Shown: one piece after another, positions 33,227 to 40,988 of the stretch
Layout: each line of letters starts with the position of its first letter
Position numbering within the stretch: position 1 is the first letter of the stretch
Assembly (NCBI GenBank): GCA_026393835.1
Contig: JAPKZK010000139.1
Span: forward strand, 1 to 43,035
Length of the DNA stretch: 43,035 nt
Source of the DNA: Candidatus Aminicenantota bacterium
Lineage (GTDB): Bacteria; Acidobacteriota; Aminicenantia; UBA2199
Direction of reading: 5' to 3'
The notes under the pieces: generated by a model
Seen by the model: the letters and a program-made list of their open reading frames with translations, nothing else
Database searches by the model: none
What the model was told of the DNA's origin: nothing
Position numbers and translations under genes: made by a program

Positions 33227-34770
33227 CATCCAATGAAGCGAAGGGACTGAATATCCTGGTGTTAACCGAGTTGGATACCGGGAACGCCACTTTTTGCTTG
33301 AGACTCGGTTTTTTCCTCGACCATCTCAAGCAAACCGGGAGGATTCATGATTACCGGGTCAATGACCTGGCCCATTTGGAAGCGTATGACCTTGTAATTA
33401 TCCAGAGATACGTGAAACTGGATGAGGCGTCGTTTGCCCTTTTTGAGAAACATCCCAAACCGCTGATCTTTGAAACCGATGATTTATTGATTCGTTTGCC
33501 GCGTTATCACCCGGATATCGGAAACCTGGGGCATGCCCGCCTGTTTTGGAGCTTGTTCGCAAAACAAATCGACGGGGTCATGGTTTCAACGGAATATTTA
33601 CGGCGGTTTTACAGTCCCTTTTGCCGGGACATCGAAGTAGTCCGCAACGTATTGCCGCCGGAGTTCGTCAGCGCGCGGCGTCAATGGAAACCGGGCGAGC
33701 CGCTGCATATTTGTTATCATGGGACGCCCACCCATGCAAAAGATTTCGACTTTTTAACACGGACACTCATTAAACTAAAAAAAGAATACAACGATCGCAT
33801 TGCCTGTCATTTTTTCGGTTTTGCCCCCCACCCAGCCATCGAAGCAATACCCGGCATGAATGTCTATGCCTTCGAACCTGATTATTTGAAAGCCCTGTCG
33901 CGGCTAAAAACCATTGGCGTCGATATCGGCCTGGCCCCCCTGCTGAACAATGATTTTAACCGTTCCAAAAGCGCCGTCAAGTACCTGGAATACACCTATG
34001 CCGGGGGAATCGGCCTCTATTCCAACGTACTACCGTACCGGGGAATACAGGGCGGCTTTTTAGTCGAAAACAACCGGGCATCCTGGGTCGGTTGTTTACG
34101 AAAATTAATTGAGAACCCGGACATCATCGAGAACGAATACCATGAAGCCCTGGATTTTACCCATGAACATTTTCGTTTCGAACAAGAATGTGACCGGTTA
34201 TATTCGTTTATCACGTCGATCTACCAAAAGGTCGGGAAGAAAAATATTTGCTTCTACCTTAATCGCTATCTTAAAACAGCGCCCGATGAGTTGGACCCTT
34301 TTGCCAGGCTGCAAATGTTCGATTCCTTTGCCGATGTCATAAAAAACGATAACGCTCTTTTAGAACAGGCGGGTCGCGACCTGGAAACCATGACATTTCC
34401 AATCGATCTTATGACGCTGCAAAAAATCGAGACTCAAGAGAAGTTGGGATTTCCAATTCCTCCCGCGGCGTTACTGAAACTTTACCTCCGCACTGTTTCT
34501 AAAAAGTACCGGGACTCCTGGACCTTTGAGCTTAGCTTGTACCGCCTGGCGTCCCTGCTGAAAAGGAAAAACCTTTTCCCGGAAAGTGAAACGCTCTTTA
34601 AGAAAATTTGCGTCAAAAGTAAACGCATCGACCTGGCGGCCGGGGCGTGGTTTCACCGGGGTGAAATGGCCCACTGGAGCAACAAGAAAAAAAAAGCGCA
34701 GGCATGTTTTCAAAAGTGCCTGGAAAAGAACCCCCGGCACCGACGCGCGCGGGAATATAGCCTGTCATGA
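33223..34770 (+). CDS. GT-B glycosyltransferase (GT1/GT4-like) with TPR tail
   Basis: 515 residues starting with GTG 33223 that overlaps the previous TGA (GTGA). N-terminal half: LNILVLTELDTGNATFCLRL, FETDDLLIRLP and a VSTEYLRRFY segment, as in glycosyltransferases of the 'YDDLD' group. C-terminal GT half: ICYHGTPTHAKDFD, VDIGLAPL, KYLEYTYAGGIGLYSNVLPYR. There is no clear E-x7-E. Residues ~475-515 repeat the operon's TPR tail (GAWFHRGEMAHWSNKKKKAQACFQ). The next gene starts inside its stop (ATGA). A cotranslated transferase of the same glycan is likely. Confidence 0.82.
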   Translation: MTSNEAKGLNILVLTELDTGNATFCLRLGFFLDHLKQTGRIHDYRVNDLAHLEAYDLVIIQRYVKLDEASFALFEKHPKPLIFETDDLLIRLPRYHPDIGNLGHARLFWSLFAKQIDGVMVSTEYLRRFYSPFCRDIEVVRNVLPPEFVSARRQWKPGEPLHICYHGTPTHAKDFDFLTRTLIKLKKEYNDRIACHFFGFAPHPAIEAIPGMNVYAFEPDYLKALSRLKTIGVDIGLAPLLNNDFNRSKSAVKYLEYTYAGGIGLYSNVLPYRGIQGGFLVENNRASWVGCLRKLIENPDIIENEYHEALDFTHEHFRFEQECDRLYSFITSIYQKVGKKNICFYLNRYLKTAPDELDPFARLQMFDSFADVIKNDNALLEQAGRDLETMTFPIDLMTLQKIETQEKLGFPIPPAALLKLYLRTVSKKYRDSWTFELSLYRLASLLKRKNLFPESETLFKKICVKSKRIDLAAGAWFHRGEMAHWSNKKKKAQACFQKCLEKNPRHRRAREYSLS

Positions 34771-36062
34771 AAATATCTATATTAGTTCCGTTTCACAATG
34801 AAGAGGCTTTCATCGCCGAGGCGGTGGAGTCGTTGAAAAAACAGACATATGAATCTTTCCAGGCCATCCTGGTAGACAACGCCTCTACCGACAATTCCAA
34901 AGCGGCGGCAATGAGGGCCGTGGGCACAGACAACCGGTTCATATTTGAGACAGAGCAAGAACCCGGCATTGCCCACGCACTGAATAAAGGATTGGCGCGG
35001 GCGACAGGGGAATGGGTTACTTTCCTGGACGCCGACGATTATTTCCTTCCGGAGCGGCTGGAAAAAGCAATGAAAACCGCTGAGACCTCCGAAGCTGACC
35101 TGGTAATTTGCCGGGGCTATAAAGTCAGCCGATACGGGGAAACCTTCGGGGAATCGGAACGTTTGGTTTTCGATGAGGCGACTTTTCCCCTAATAATGGC
35201 CCAGCGGAACATCTGTTGGTCAATGTCTTTCCTAACTCTCCGGCGCGACAAATTAAACACGTTGGTCCCGTTTCCCCTGGAATACAGCGCCATATTGGAT
35301 TATTATCTTATCCTGGGGGCGATTGCCGGGGGGTGGCGGATTACTTTTATTGATGAACCGTTGGTGGGGAAACGTCATCATGGGGATAACTATTCAGCCG
35401 ATGAGTTTCGGCTCATGGGCCAGGAGATTCCTTTGACCGTGGATTTCCTGGAGCGATATGCGTCGGTGGGTCGTGTTTACTCGCGGGCGGCGCTTCGGCG
35501 CATTGCGACGCGGAAATATTTGCGTGGGGTACAGTATGCCCGTCGGCATGGTCGGATAGGGGATGTTCCCGGGTTTGCAAAGGCATTTGTCGATGCCGGT
35601 TGGATAGAGCCCGCTTTCTATGTTTATTATAATGCCATGGCCGTATTACAAACAGGGGGGGTGGACAAGTTCCGGGAGTTCCTGGAACGGAACCGGTTGG
35701 CGCATCCTCTCTATTATTACCTGGAAGGGATTGATTGTTTTCAGGGGGGATGTTATGTGGAAGCGGGGGAGGTGTTTAGGAGGGCGGGTCGGCCGTTTCG
35801 TGGGCGGTTCGTGGAAGCGGGATTAGGAAGTTCGTTGGCGGAGGCCATGATGGACCGACCCAGGGGGATGAGGATGTTGAAACGGGTGTTGAACGGGGAG
35901 CCTGGTTATATAGATGCACTGGTTGCCTGGCAGCGGCTTATTGGGGGAAACGGTGTTGTTTCCCCGACCCTTTTTTTAAGAGAGGCAACATTGTCGGAGT
36001 TGTTGGAATGGGTGAAATCTTACCTGCCTGATGCGAAACGTTTCACGTATGAACAAAAATGA
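34767..36062 (+). CDS. GT2 family glycosyltransferase (GT-A) with helical tail
   Basis: 431 residues. ISILVPFHNEEAFI, VDNASTDNS (36-44) and FLDADD (DADD 88-91, metal/nucleotide-sugar binding) define GT2. The segment around VGKRHHGDNYS may hold the acceptor-side basic motif. Residues ~285-425 are helical and TPR-like (YYLEGIDCFQGGCYVEAGEVFRRAG). The last seven residues (RFTYEQK) are encoded by the first unit of repeat array C, so the natural C-terminus may have been replaced. It is the last gene of the 4-nt-overlap chain 28614-36062. Confidence 0.85.
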   Translation: MKISILVPFHNEEAFIAEAVESLKKQTYESFQAILVDNASTDNSKAAAMRAVGTDNRFIFETEQEPGIAHALNKGLARATGEWVTFLDADDYFLPERLEKAMKTAETSEADLVICRGYKVSRYGETFGESERLVFDEATFPLIMAQRNICWSMSFLTLRRDKLNTLVPFPLEYSAILDYYLILGAIAGGWRITFIDEPLVGKRHHGDNYSADEFRLMGQEIPLTVDFLERYASVGRVYSRAALRRIATRKYLRGVQYARRHGRIGDVPGFAKAFVDAGWIEPAFYVYYNAMAVLQTGGVDKFREFLERNRLAHPLYYYLEGIDCFQGGCYVEAGEVFRRAGRPFRGRFVEAGLGSSLAEAMMDRPRGMRMLKRVLNGEPGYIDALVAWQRLIGGNGVVSPTLFLREATLSELLEWVKSYLPDAKRFTYEQK

Positions 36063-36440
36063 TCCACGCGTGAATAATGGAGTTTCATTAATGGATAAAT
36101 TTTTATCACCGCTGAAACGATTTTATCCACGCGCAATGCATTCGATTTCACCGGTGAAATGTTTTTCGATATTCAGAGCAAAAAATGTTTCACGGGTGAA
36201 TAGAAAAGTTTCACTCATGAAAGAAAGTGTTTCGTTTATGAAAGGAAAAGACTTGTTTGTAAATAAAAATTTTTCATGAATGGATAAAATTTATCCATTC
36301 GTGGATGAAATATATCCACTCGTGAAAGAAATATATCCACTCATGGATAAAATATATCCATTCATGAAAGAAATCGCTTCACGAATGATAGGATACGATT
36401 CACATATGATGCGTTTCGCTTCATGCTTGACAAATCGAAA
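36042..36440. repeat. 21-bp-phased palindromic repeat array C (19 units)
   Basis: A TYCA-type word occurs at 36042, 36063, 36084 and so on to 36420: 19 positions exactly 21 bp apart with no indel; 15 are TTCA or TCCA and a few are degenerate (36105, 36168, 36231, 36252). The core is palindromic, TYCA-YNNR-TGRA, followed by an A-rich WRAAA linker (for example TTCACCGGTGAA at 36147, TCCATTCGTGGA at 36294). The first unit lies in the 3' end of the GT2 gene. Frames close within the array (stop at 36277), so it is not a conserved coding repeat. It fills the 451-bp gap; 36441-36513 holds only the leader of the next gene. Confidence 0.9.
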
Positions 36441-36513
36441 TAATTAACTTAAGATGAACCCTGGAAATGAAAAAATAAGAAGAGGTATTGAATTTAAGGG
36501 ATTGTCATGAAAT

Positions 36514-37935
36514 TTGAACAACAAACATCTGATTATGAAAACAAAAAAAACATCCGAGCGTGTTTGCGTTATCATATGTAATTGGAACAAGCGGGAATTT
36601 CTCTTGAAGTGCCTGGACAGCGTCTACCGTTCTTCGTATGGTGATTTCGATGTTGTGGTAGTGGATAATGCATCGGGGGACGGTTCTGTTGAAGCCGTGA
36701 GGGGTGCTTTCCCGCGGGTGAACGTGCTGGAGAATCAACAGAACCTGGGTGGGGCCGGGGGGTTTAATGCCGGTTTAAGATATGCCATTGAATCGCGGAA
36801 ATATGCCGCCGCCTGGTTATTGGACAATGATGTGACTGTAGACCCGCGCTGCCTGGAGGAGCTTGTTTTGGAGTTAGGGAGATGCGGGCAAAATGCCGTG
36901 GTTGGGTCGTTGATATTGCGGATGGATTCGCCGGGTACGCTCCAGGAGTTGGGGGCTTTTATCGATAAGAAAACGTTTAACCGTGTGGCCCATAAGCGGG
37001 ATTGTTCGCTCAATGAAATCTTGCCTGTCCCTATTTTGGTCGATTATGTACCGGCCTGTTCTTTGTTGGTGGATATTGAGAAATTAAAGCAGGTGGGATT
37101 AATGGATGAGGGATATTTTCTCTATTTTGATGATGTGGAATGGTGTACGCGGTTTATTAAGGCCGGGTATCGGGTGTTGGCCGTGCCGTTGGCCAGGGTG
37201 TGGCACCATGAAGGGGGGCGGAACAAAACCGCCAATCTGCCTGTTTATTATACCTGGCGAAATTACCTTCATTTTTTCCTTCATTATCTTACAGACCCGG
37301 TGGAAATCCGGGCATTTATCGAGAAATATATTACCGATACCCTGGCGGCTCTTTATGTCACCCGGTTGTTGGGGAAAATGAATGCGCATCAAACCATTTT
37401 GTGGGCCATTGGCGATGCGGTCAGGGGAATCCGGGGCAAGGCAGGGGGGAATCGTGCGCTGCCGTTAGATAAGGAGCCCTTCGGGCGGTTTTTTTATAAC
37501 GATTTCAAGCGCTTGAAAATAATCGGGGAGGCGTTTGATTTTTACACCCAGTTTGAGAAATTCCTGGAGAGGGTTTCGCCCAGTACTCCCGTGGAGTATT
37601 ACTCCCCAGGGTGTCAGCGGGAACTGCCCCAGGATATCCGGGCCCGGGTTATTTCGCGGCCCATGGAAGCGTTGGACCGCGACACGGGCGGCGAAGATAT
37701 CCTGGTATTTTGCAAGCATATCCTTACCGCCCCAAATCCCCATGAGCAGGAGTTTCGTACGTTACTGGAAAACAATAACAACAGGGTGTTTTATCTCGAC
37801 CGGTACAGCAATTTTTATCGGGGGTATGCGGCCATGCAGGAAGAGAGAGAGAAGTATCGTCGTGAATTGCAGCACGCTTTAGCCGTGTATTCGCCAATGT
37901 TGAACGATATGTTTGAGCGTAAAAGTGGTAAGTAA
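36514..37935 (+). CDS. GT2 glycosyltransferase, probable galactofuranosyltransferase (GlfT/RfbF-like)
   Basis: 473 residues from TTG 36514, or 466 from ATG 36535. Numbered from 36535: VCVIICNWNK and VVVDNASGDGS, NLGGAGGFNAG (~70-80), LLDNDV (Asp97-Asn-Asp99 in place of DxD), YFDDVEWCTRF and a WHHEGG motif. This order (GGAGGFNxG, DDxEW, WHH) is that of the GlfT2/RfbF galactofuranosyltransferase-like subfamily. Residues ~240-460 are a C-terminal extension. Glf is encoded 800 bp downstream, which supplies UDP-galactofuranose. The start is uncertain: AAGGG (36496-36500) best serves ATG 36507, which is in another frame that would need a shift at an A8 run (36543-36550). Confidence 0.82.
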   Translation: MNNKHLIMKTKKTSERVCVIICNWNKREFLLKCLDSVYRSSYGDFDVVVVDNASGDGSVEAVRGAFPRVNVLENQQNLGGAGGFNAGLRYAIESRKYAAAWLLDNDVTVDPRCLEELVLELGRCGQNAVVGSLILRMDSPGTLQELGAFIDKKTFNRVAHKRDCSLNEILPVPILVDYVPACSLLVDIEKLKQVGLMDEGYFLYFDDVEWCTRFIKAGYRVLAVPLARVWHHEGGRNKTANLPVYYTWRNYLHFFLHYLTDPVEIRAFIEKYITDTLAALYVTRLLGKMNAHQTILWAIGDAVRGIRGKAGGNRALPLDKEPFGRFFYNDFKRLKIIGEAFDFYTQFEKFLERVSPSTPVEYYSPGCQRELPQDIRARVISRPMEALDRDTGGEDILVFCKHILTAPNPHEQEFRTLLENNNNRVFYLDRYSNFYRGYAAMQEEREKYRRELQHALAVYSPMLNDMFERKSGK

Positions 37936-37988
37936 GAGCAAATTGGTAGGGAAAGGCATTGCCTGTTCCAATGAGGAAATTATGAAAT

Positions 37989-38017
37989 TTGAGAATTTGA
38001 AAAAAATATGTTATACT
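37989..38017 (+). promoter_or_regulatory. Predicted promoter of the MazEF-type pair
   Basis: TTGAGA (37989-37994), 17-bp spacer, TATACT (38012-38017), then an A/T-rich stretch and GGAGGT before the ATG at 38047. Autoregulation by the antitoxin is usual for such pairs. Confidence 0.65.
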
Positions 38018-38046
38018 ACTAATATATACAACGGAGGTTAATTAAT

Positions 38047-38304
38047 ATGGCTGTAATTAAAACGGCAATATCGATAGATGAAAGCCTGTTTGAACAAATA
38101 AGGAAGCTTTCTGAAGAAATTAAACTATCACGAAATCAAATATTTTCCCAGGCAGTCAAATATTTCATCGATAAAAAAAATAACCTGGAGTTAGTTAGAA
38201 AGATAAACACAGCCTATTCCGATATCCTTGATGAAGAGGAGAGGGATCGGTTGAAAAAATCAAAACGGAAATACAAAGAAATTCTCAAAGAAGAATGGCA
38301 ATAA
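38047..38304 (+). CDS. Ribbon-helix-helix antitoxin
   Basis: 85 residues with GGAGGT upstream. Residues 1-45 (KTAISIDESLFEQIRKLSEE followed by LSRNQIFSQAVKYFI) are a CopG/MetJ-type ribbon-helix-helix: one beta-strand then two helices. The charged helical C-terminus (RDRLKKSKRKYKEILKEEW) would wrap the toxin. It overlaps the toxin gene by 10 nt. Expected to bind and neutralise MazF and to repress the operon. Confidence 0.85.
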   Translation: MAVIKTAISIDESLFEQIRKLSEEIKLSRNQIFSQAVKYFIDKKNNLELVRKINTAYSDILDEEERDRLKKSKRKYKEILKEEWQ

Positions 38305-38654
38305 GTCAGGGTGATATCTATTGGGTTGAGTTAGAGGAACCCAGGGGTTCGGAACCGGCCTACAGACATCCGCATGTAGTCATACAAAATAATTTATTTA
38401 ACTTCAGCAATATCAATACGGTTGTGGTTTGCGCCTTAACCACTAACTTAAAACGCGCATCGTGCCCGGATAATATCATTTTGAGGAAAAATGAGGCCGG
38501 TCTGCCCAAAAAAAGCGTTATAAATATTACCCAGATTATAACGGTTAATAAGTCGGATTTAAAAGAGAAAATAGGGCAATTATCCATGAATAGAATAAAA
38601 GAGATATTAGAAGGGTTGAACATACTATTTAGGCCTAAAGATATATCTCTATAG
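38295..38654 (+). CDS. mazF: MazF/PemK-type endoribonuclease toxin
   Basis: 119 residues. QGDIYWVELEEPRGSE and YRHPHVVIQ are the conserved first strands (the usual GDIxxVxLxPxxGSE...RPxVVI). CALTTNLKRA and a SVINITQIITVNKSDLKEKI segment follow as in pfam02452. The enzyme cuts mRNA at short sequences; the specificity cannot be read from sequence. The pair lies between the GlfT-like and glf genes, a common position for stability cassettes inside glycan loci. Confidence 0.92.
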   Translation: MAISQGDIYWVELEEPRGSEPAYRHPHVVIQNNLFNFSNINTVVVCALTTNLKRASCPDNIILRKNEAGLPKKSVINITQIITVNKSDLKEKIGQLSMNRIKEILEGLNILFRPKDISL

Positions 38655-38690
38655 CACTCTTAATGATGATGCTTTGCTTGTTCCCATTTC

Positions 38691-38723
38691 GCCTTTGTGC
38701 CCTCTGTGCCCTCTGTGGCAAAA
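38691..38723. repeat. GTGCCCTCTGTG-type direct repeats
   Basis: CTTTGTGC-CCTCTGTGC-CCTCTGTGG words 9 bp apart directly before the glf start. This resembles the right half of the inverted element at 40824-40928. Confidence 0.55.
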
Positions 38724-38731
38724 ATTAAACA

Positions 38732-39829
38732 ATGATAAATTCGGAGAAGTTCGATTATTTGATTGTTGGCGCCGGTTTTGCCGGCAGTACACTGGCCGAG
38801 CGACTGGCCAACGGGTTAAATAAAAAAGTCCTGGTGGTGGAGAAACGGGATCATATCGGCGGGAATTGTTTCGATCGTTACAATGCCGACGGTATCCTGG
38901 TGAAACCTTACGGCCCGCATATATTTCATACCAAAATAAAAGAAGTATGGGACTATTTGAACCGGTTTACGGCCTTTAACCGTTACCTTCACCGCGTCAT
39001 TGCCAATGTCAAAGGTAAGGAGTATTATTTCCCCATTAACCTGAATACCATGGAGAAGCTAACCGGCCGGACTTTTACCCCTGAGACGATGCGGGCATAT
39101 TTCGAGGAAAAGCGAGTTAGAGACGTTGAGATCAAAAATTCGCGGGATGTTGTTGTTTCGCAGGTAGGGGAAGAGATTTACGAATTATTTGTAAAGCATT
39201 TTACAAAAAAGCAGTGGGGGATTTATCCCGAAGAATTGGACGCCTCGGTATTGCAGCGGATACCCGTGCGTTATGACCGGGACACCCGTTATTTTGACGA
39301 CCCCTGGCAGGGGATTCCCGTTGATGGGTATCACAAACTTTTCGAGAACATGCTCAGCAGTCCGAATATCCATCTCCTTTTGCGAACCGATTACAAAGAG
39401 ATCATGGATGATGTGGAGTTTGACAGGCTGATATATACCGGGCCCATCGATTATTATTTCGATTATGCATATGGGAAGTTGCCCTACCGCAGTATCCGGT
39501 TCCAGTTTGAGACATTGGCAATGGAGCGGTTCCAGTCCGCGGCGGTGGTGAATTATACGTTGGATAAGGAATATACGCGTATCACCGAGTTTAAGCATTT
39601 TTATTTCCAGGAGCATCCGGCGACAGCCGTTTGTTATGAGTATCCATGCGATGAAGGGGAGCCGTATTATCCCATTCCCAGGGAGGCCAATCGCGGGATA
39701 TATGAAAAATACAAAGCAGCGGCCGACAAACTCAAGAATACCTATTTTGTAGGGCGGTTAGCGGAGTACAAGTATCTCAACATGGACCAGGCGGTTAAGC
39801 ATGCGTTGGAATTATTCAAACGATTATGA
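38732..39829 (+). CDS. glf: UDP-galactopyranose mutase
   Basis: 365 residues, normal length. The FAD-binding GxGxxG is YLIVGAGFAGSTLAE (residues 9-23), followed by VVEKRDHIGGNC. PYGPHIFHT, KQWGIYPEEL, IPVRYDRDTRYFDD and the C-terminal GRLAEYKYLNMDQAV are conserved in Glf. It converts UDP-Gal pyranose to furanose, a flavin-dependent ring contraction in the cytoplasm. It serves the GlfT-like transferase upstream. I saw no clear Shine-Dalgarno; the start is ATG 38732. A stem-loop element lies just downstream. Confidence 0.96.
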   Translation: MINSEKFDYLIVGAGFAGSTLAERLANGLNKKVLVVEKRDHIGGNCFDRYNADGILVKPYGPHIFHTKIKEVWDYLNRFTAFNRYLHRVIANVKGKEYYFPINLNTMEKLTGRTFTPETMRAYFEEKRVRDVEIKNSRDVVVSQVGEEIYELFVKHFTKKQWGIYPEELDASVLQRIPVRYDRDTRYFDDPWQGIPVDGYHKLFENMLSSPNIHLLLRTDYKEIMDDVEFDRLIYTGPIDYYFDYAYGKLPYRSIRFQFETLAMERFQSAAVVNYTLDKEYTRITEFKHFYFQEHPATAVCYEYPCDEGEPYYPIPREANRGIYEKYKAAADKLKNTYFVGRLAEYKYLNMDQAVKHALELFKRL

Positions 39830-39867
39830 GCCGCGAAGAACGCAAAAAAACGCGAAGTTAAAAAAAC

Positions 39868-39946
39868 AAAAGTTTTTGGAAGTCCAGAAACCTTTTTTCA
39901 AAAAGCCCTCACGGAGGGCGAGGTTTCTGGACTTCCTAAAACTTTT
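39868..39946. repeat. Large cruciform-forming inverted repeat with nested hairpin
   Basis: Outer arms 39868-39892 and 39922-39946 (25 bp, one mismatch: AAAAGTTTTTGGAAGTCCAG outward, AGGAAGTCCAG in the partner) enclose GCCCTC-ACG-GAGGGC (39905-39919). It lies between glf and the IspD-type gene, preceded by GCGAAG direct repeats at 39831-39858. It could act as a terminator or processing site, or be a mobile palindromic element. Confidence 0.8.
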
Positions 39947-39991
39947 CATTATATTATTGTCAATAGGTATTCCATTATTATATAATAAGGC

Positions 39992-40681
39992 ATGAAAAAA
40001 AATCTGGCGATTATATTAGCAGGGGGCAGTGGTTCCCGGATCGATGGGGCTTTACCCAAACAATTCCTGTTATTGGAAGGTAAAACCATTCTCCAGCATT
40101 CTATTGAGAAATTTGAAAACCATCCGCATATCGACCATATCTTTATCGTCATACATGGAGATTATATAGACAGGACCCGGGAAATCGTCCACGGCAGCGG
40201 CTATAAAAAAGTGGTAAAAATATTAAAAGGCGGCGAGACGCGGCAGGATTCATCCCGCATCGGGGTTACCGCCGCCCATCCCGGCGATTATGAGAATGTA
40301 TTAATCCATGACGCCGCCAGGCCGTTTGTTTCCAAAGAGATCATCGACAATATCCTGTCGGCACTGGACACCCATTCCGCCGTTAATGTCGCCGTGCCGT
40401 CGCCCGATACCGTTATCGAGATCGACGTCGGCAATTTCATAAAGAATGTCCCGGACCGAAATTATTTAAGGCGGGTGCAGACGCCGCAGGCGTTTAAATT
40501 GGATTTAATCCAGAAGGCGCACCGGCTGGCATTGGAGAACAAAATTACCGATGCCACGGATGATTGTTCCCTTATCTTAAAATTAAACCTGGCCCCGGTT
40601 TATGTAGTGGAAGGAAGTGAGCGAAATATCAAAATCACCTATCCCCTGGACCTGCAATTGGCCAAAAACATATTATCATAA
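39992..40681 (+). CDS. ispD: IspD-family cytidylyltransferase
   Basis: 229 residues, the normal length. ILAGGSGSRI (Ala10-Gly-Gly...Arg16) and LPKQF (Lys23) form the CTP-binding loop. HDAARPF (~106-112), RRVQTPQAF, TDDCSL and the C-terminal NIKITYPLDL are signatures of IspD, which makes CDP-methylerythritol in isoprenoid synthesis. The close relatives TarI/Bcs1 make CDP-ribitol or other CDP-alditols for cell-surface polymers; sequence alone does not exclude this, and the glycan neighbourhood raises it. Confidence 0.9.
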   Translation: MKKNLAIILAGGSGSRIDGALPKQFLLLEGKTILQHSIEKFENHPHIDHIFIVIHGDYIDRTREIVHGSGYKKVVKILKGGETRQDSSRIGVTAAHPGDYENVLIHDAARPFVSKEIIDNILSALDTHSAVNVAVPSPDTVIEIDVGNFIKNVPDRNYLRRVQTPQAFKLDLIQKAHRLALENKITDATDDCSLILKLNLAPVYVVEGSERNIKITYPLDLQLAKNILS

Positions 40682-40696
40682 GGGTAAGAAGTTAAG

Positions 40697-40766
40697 GTAG
40701 GGGCTTGATTTATCAAGCCCCAGGCGGTTTATTTTTCGGGTTTGATGAATCAAACCCCTACGCCTA
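40697..40766. repeat. Paired dispersed palindromes GTAGGGGCTTGAT...ATCAAACCCCTAC
   Basis: GGGGCTTGAT-TT-ATCAAGCCCC (40700-40721) and GGGTTTGAT-GA-ATCAAACCC (40738-40757), flanked by GTAGG and CCTAC. Arms of 9-10 bp around 2-nt centres. The same design, with other arm sequences, occurs at 5932, 11087 and 25007. The 307-bp gap 40682-40988 otherwise holds the element at 40824 and the promoter at 40942. Confidence 0.8.
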
Positions 40767-40823
40767 CATGGTATTTTCATAGCAGTTCCTCATGAGGGCG
40801 CGCCTGCCCTCGCCCGGAGATTA

Positions 40824-40928
40824 TGAAAATTTTTGCCACCAAGAGACGGCACACCAAGACACCAAGGTTTTTTTATAAAAAATCTCTTGGTGTTCCTTTG
40901 TACCTTCGTGCCTTTGTGGCTATTTTCA
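40824..40928. repeat. Inverted-repeat element, second copy of the 4662 type
   Basis: Left end TGAAAATTTTTGCCACCAAG, right end CTTCGTGCCTTTGTGGCTATTTTCA's reverse match. The interior is a near-palindrome around TTTTTTATAAAAAA with ACACCAAGACACCAAGG / TCTTGGTGTTCC arms. Length 105 bp, no reading frame. Confidence 0.7.
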
Positions 40929-40941
40929 GGGTAGACGTTTA

Positions 40942-40970
40942 TTGCCAATAATTTTTCAATATGCTATAAT
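40942..40970 (+). promoter_or_regulatory. Predicted sigma70-type promoter of copy 2
   Basis: TTGCCA (40942-40947), 17-bp spacer, TATAAT (40965-40970), 18 bp before the ATG. Identical boxes precede copy 1. Confidence 0.75.
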
Positions 40971-40988
40971 GATTTCCGGTGAAAGAAG

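Noticed and set aside
36031..36279. An 82-codon reading frame across array C
   Set aside because: It starts inside the GT2 gene in another frame, has no ribosome binding site, and stops in the middle of the array while the 21-bp pattern continues.
37474..37495. Terminator-like hairpin GCCC-TTC-GGGC followed by seven T
   Set aside because: It lies inside the conserved coding region of the GlfT-like gene (DKEPFGRFFYN). Premature termination is possible but nothing supports it.
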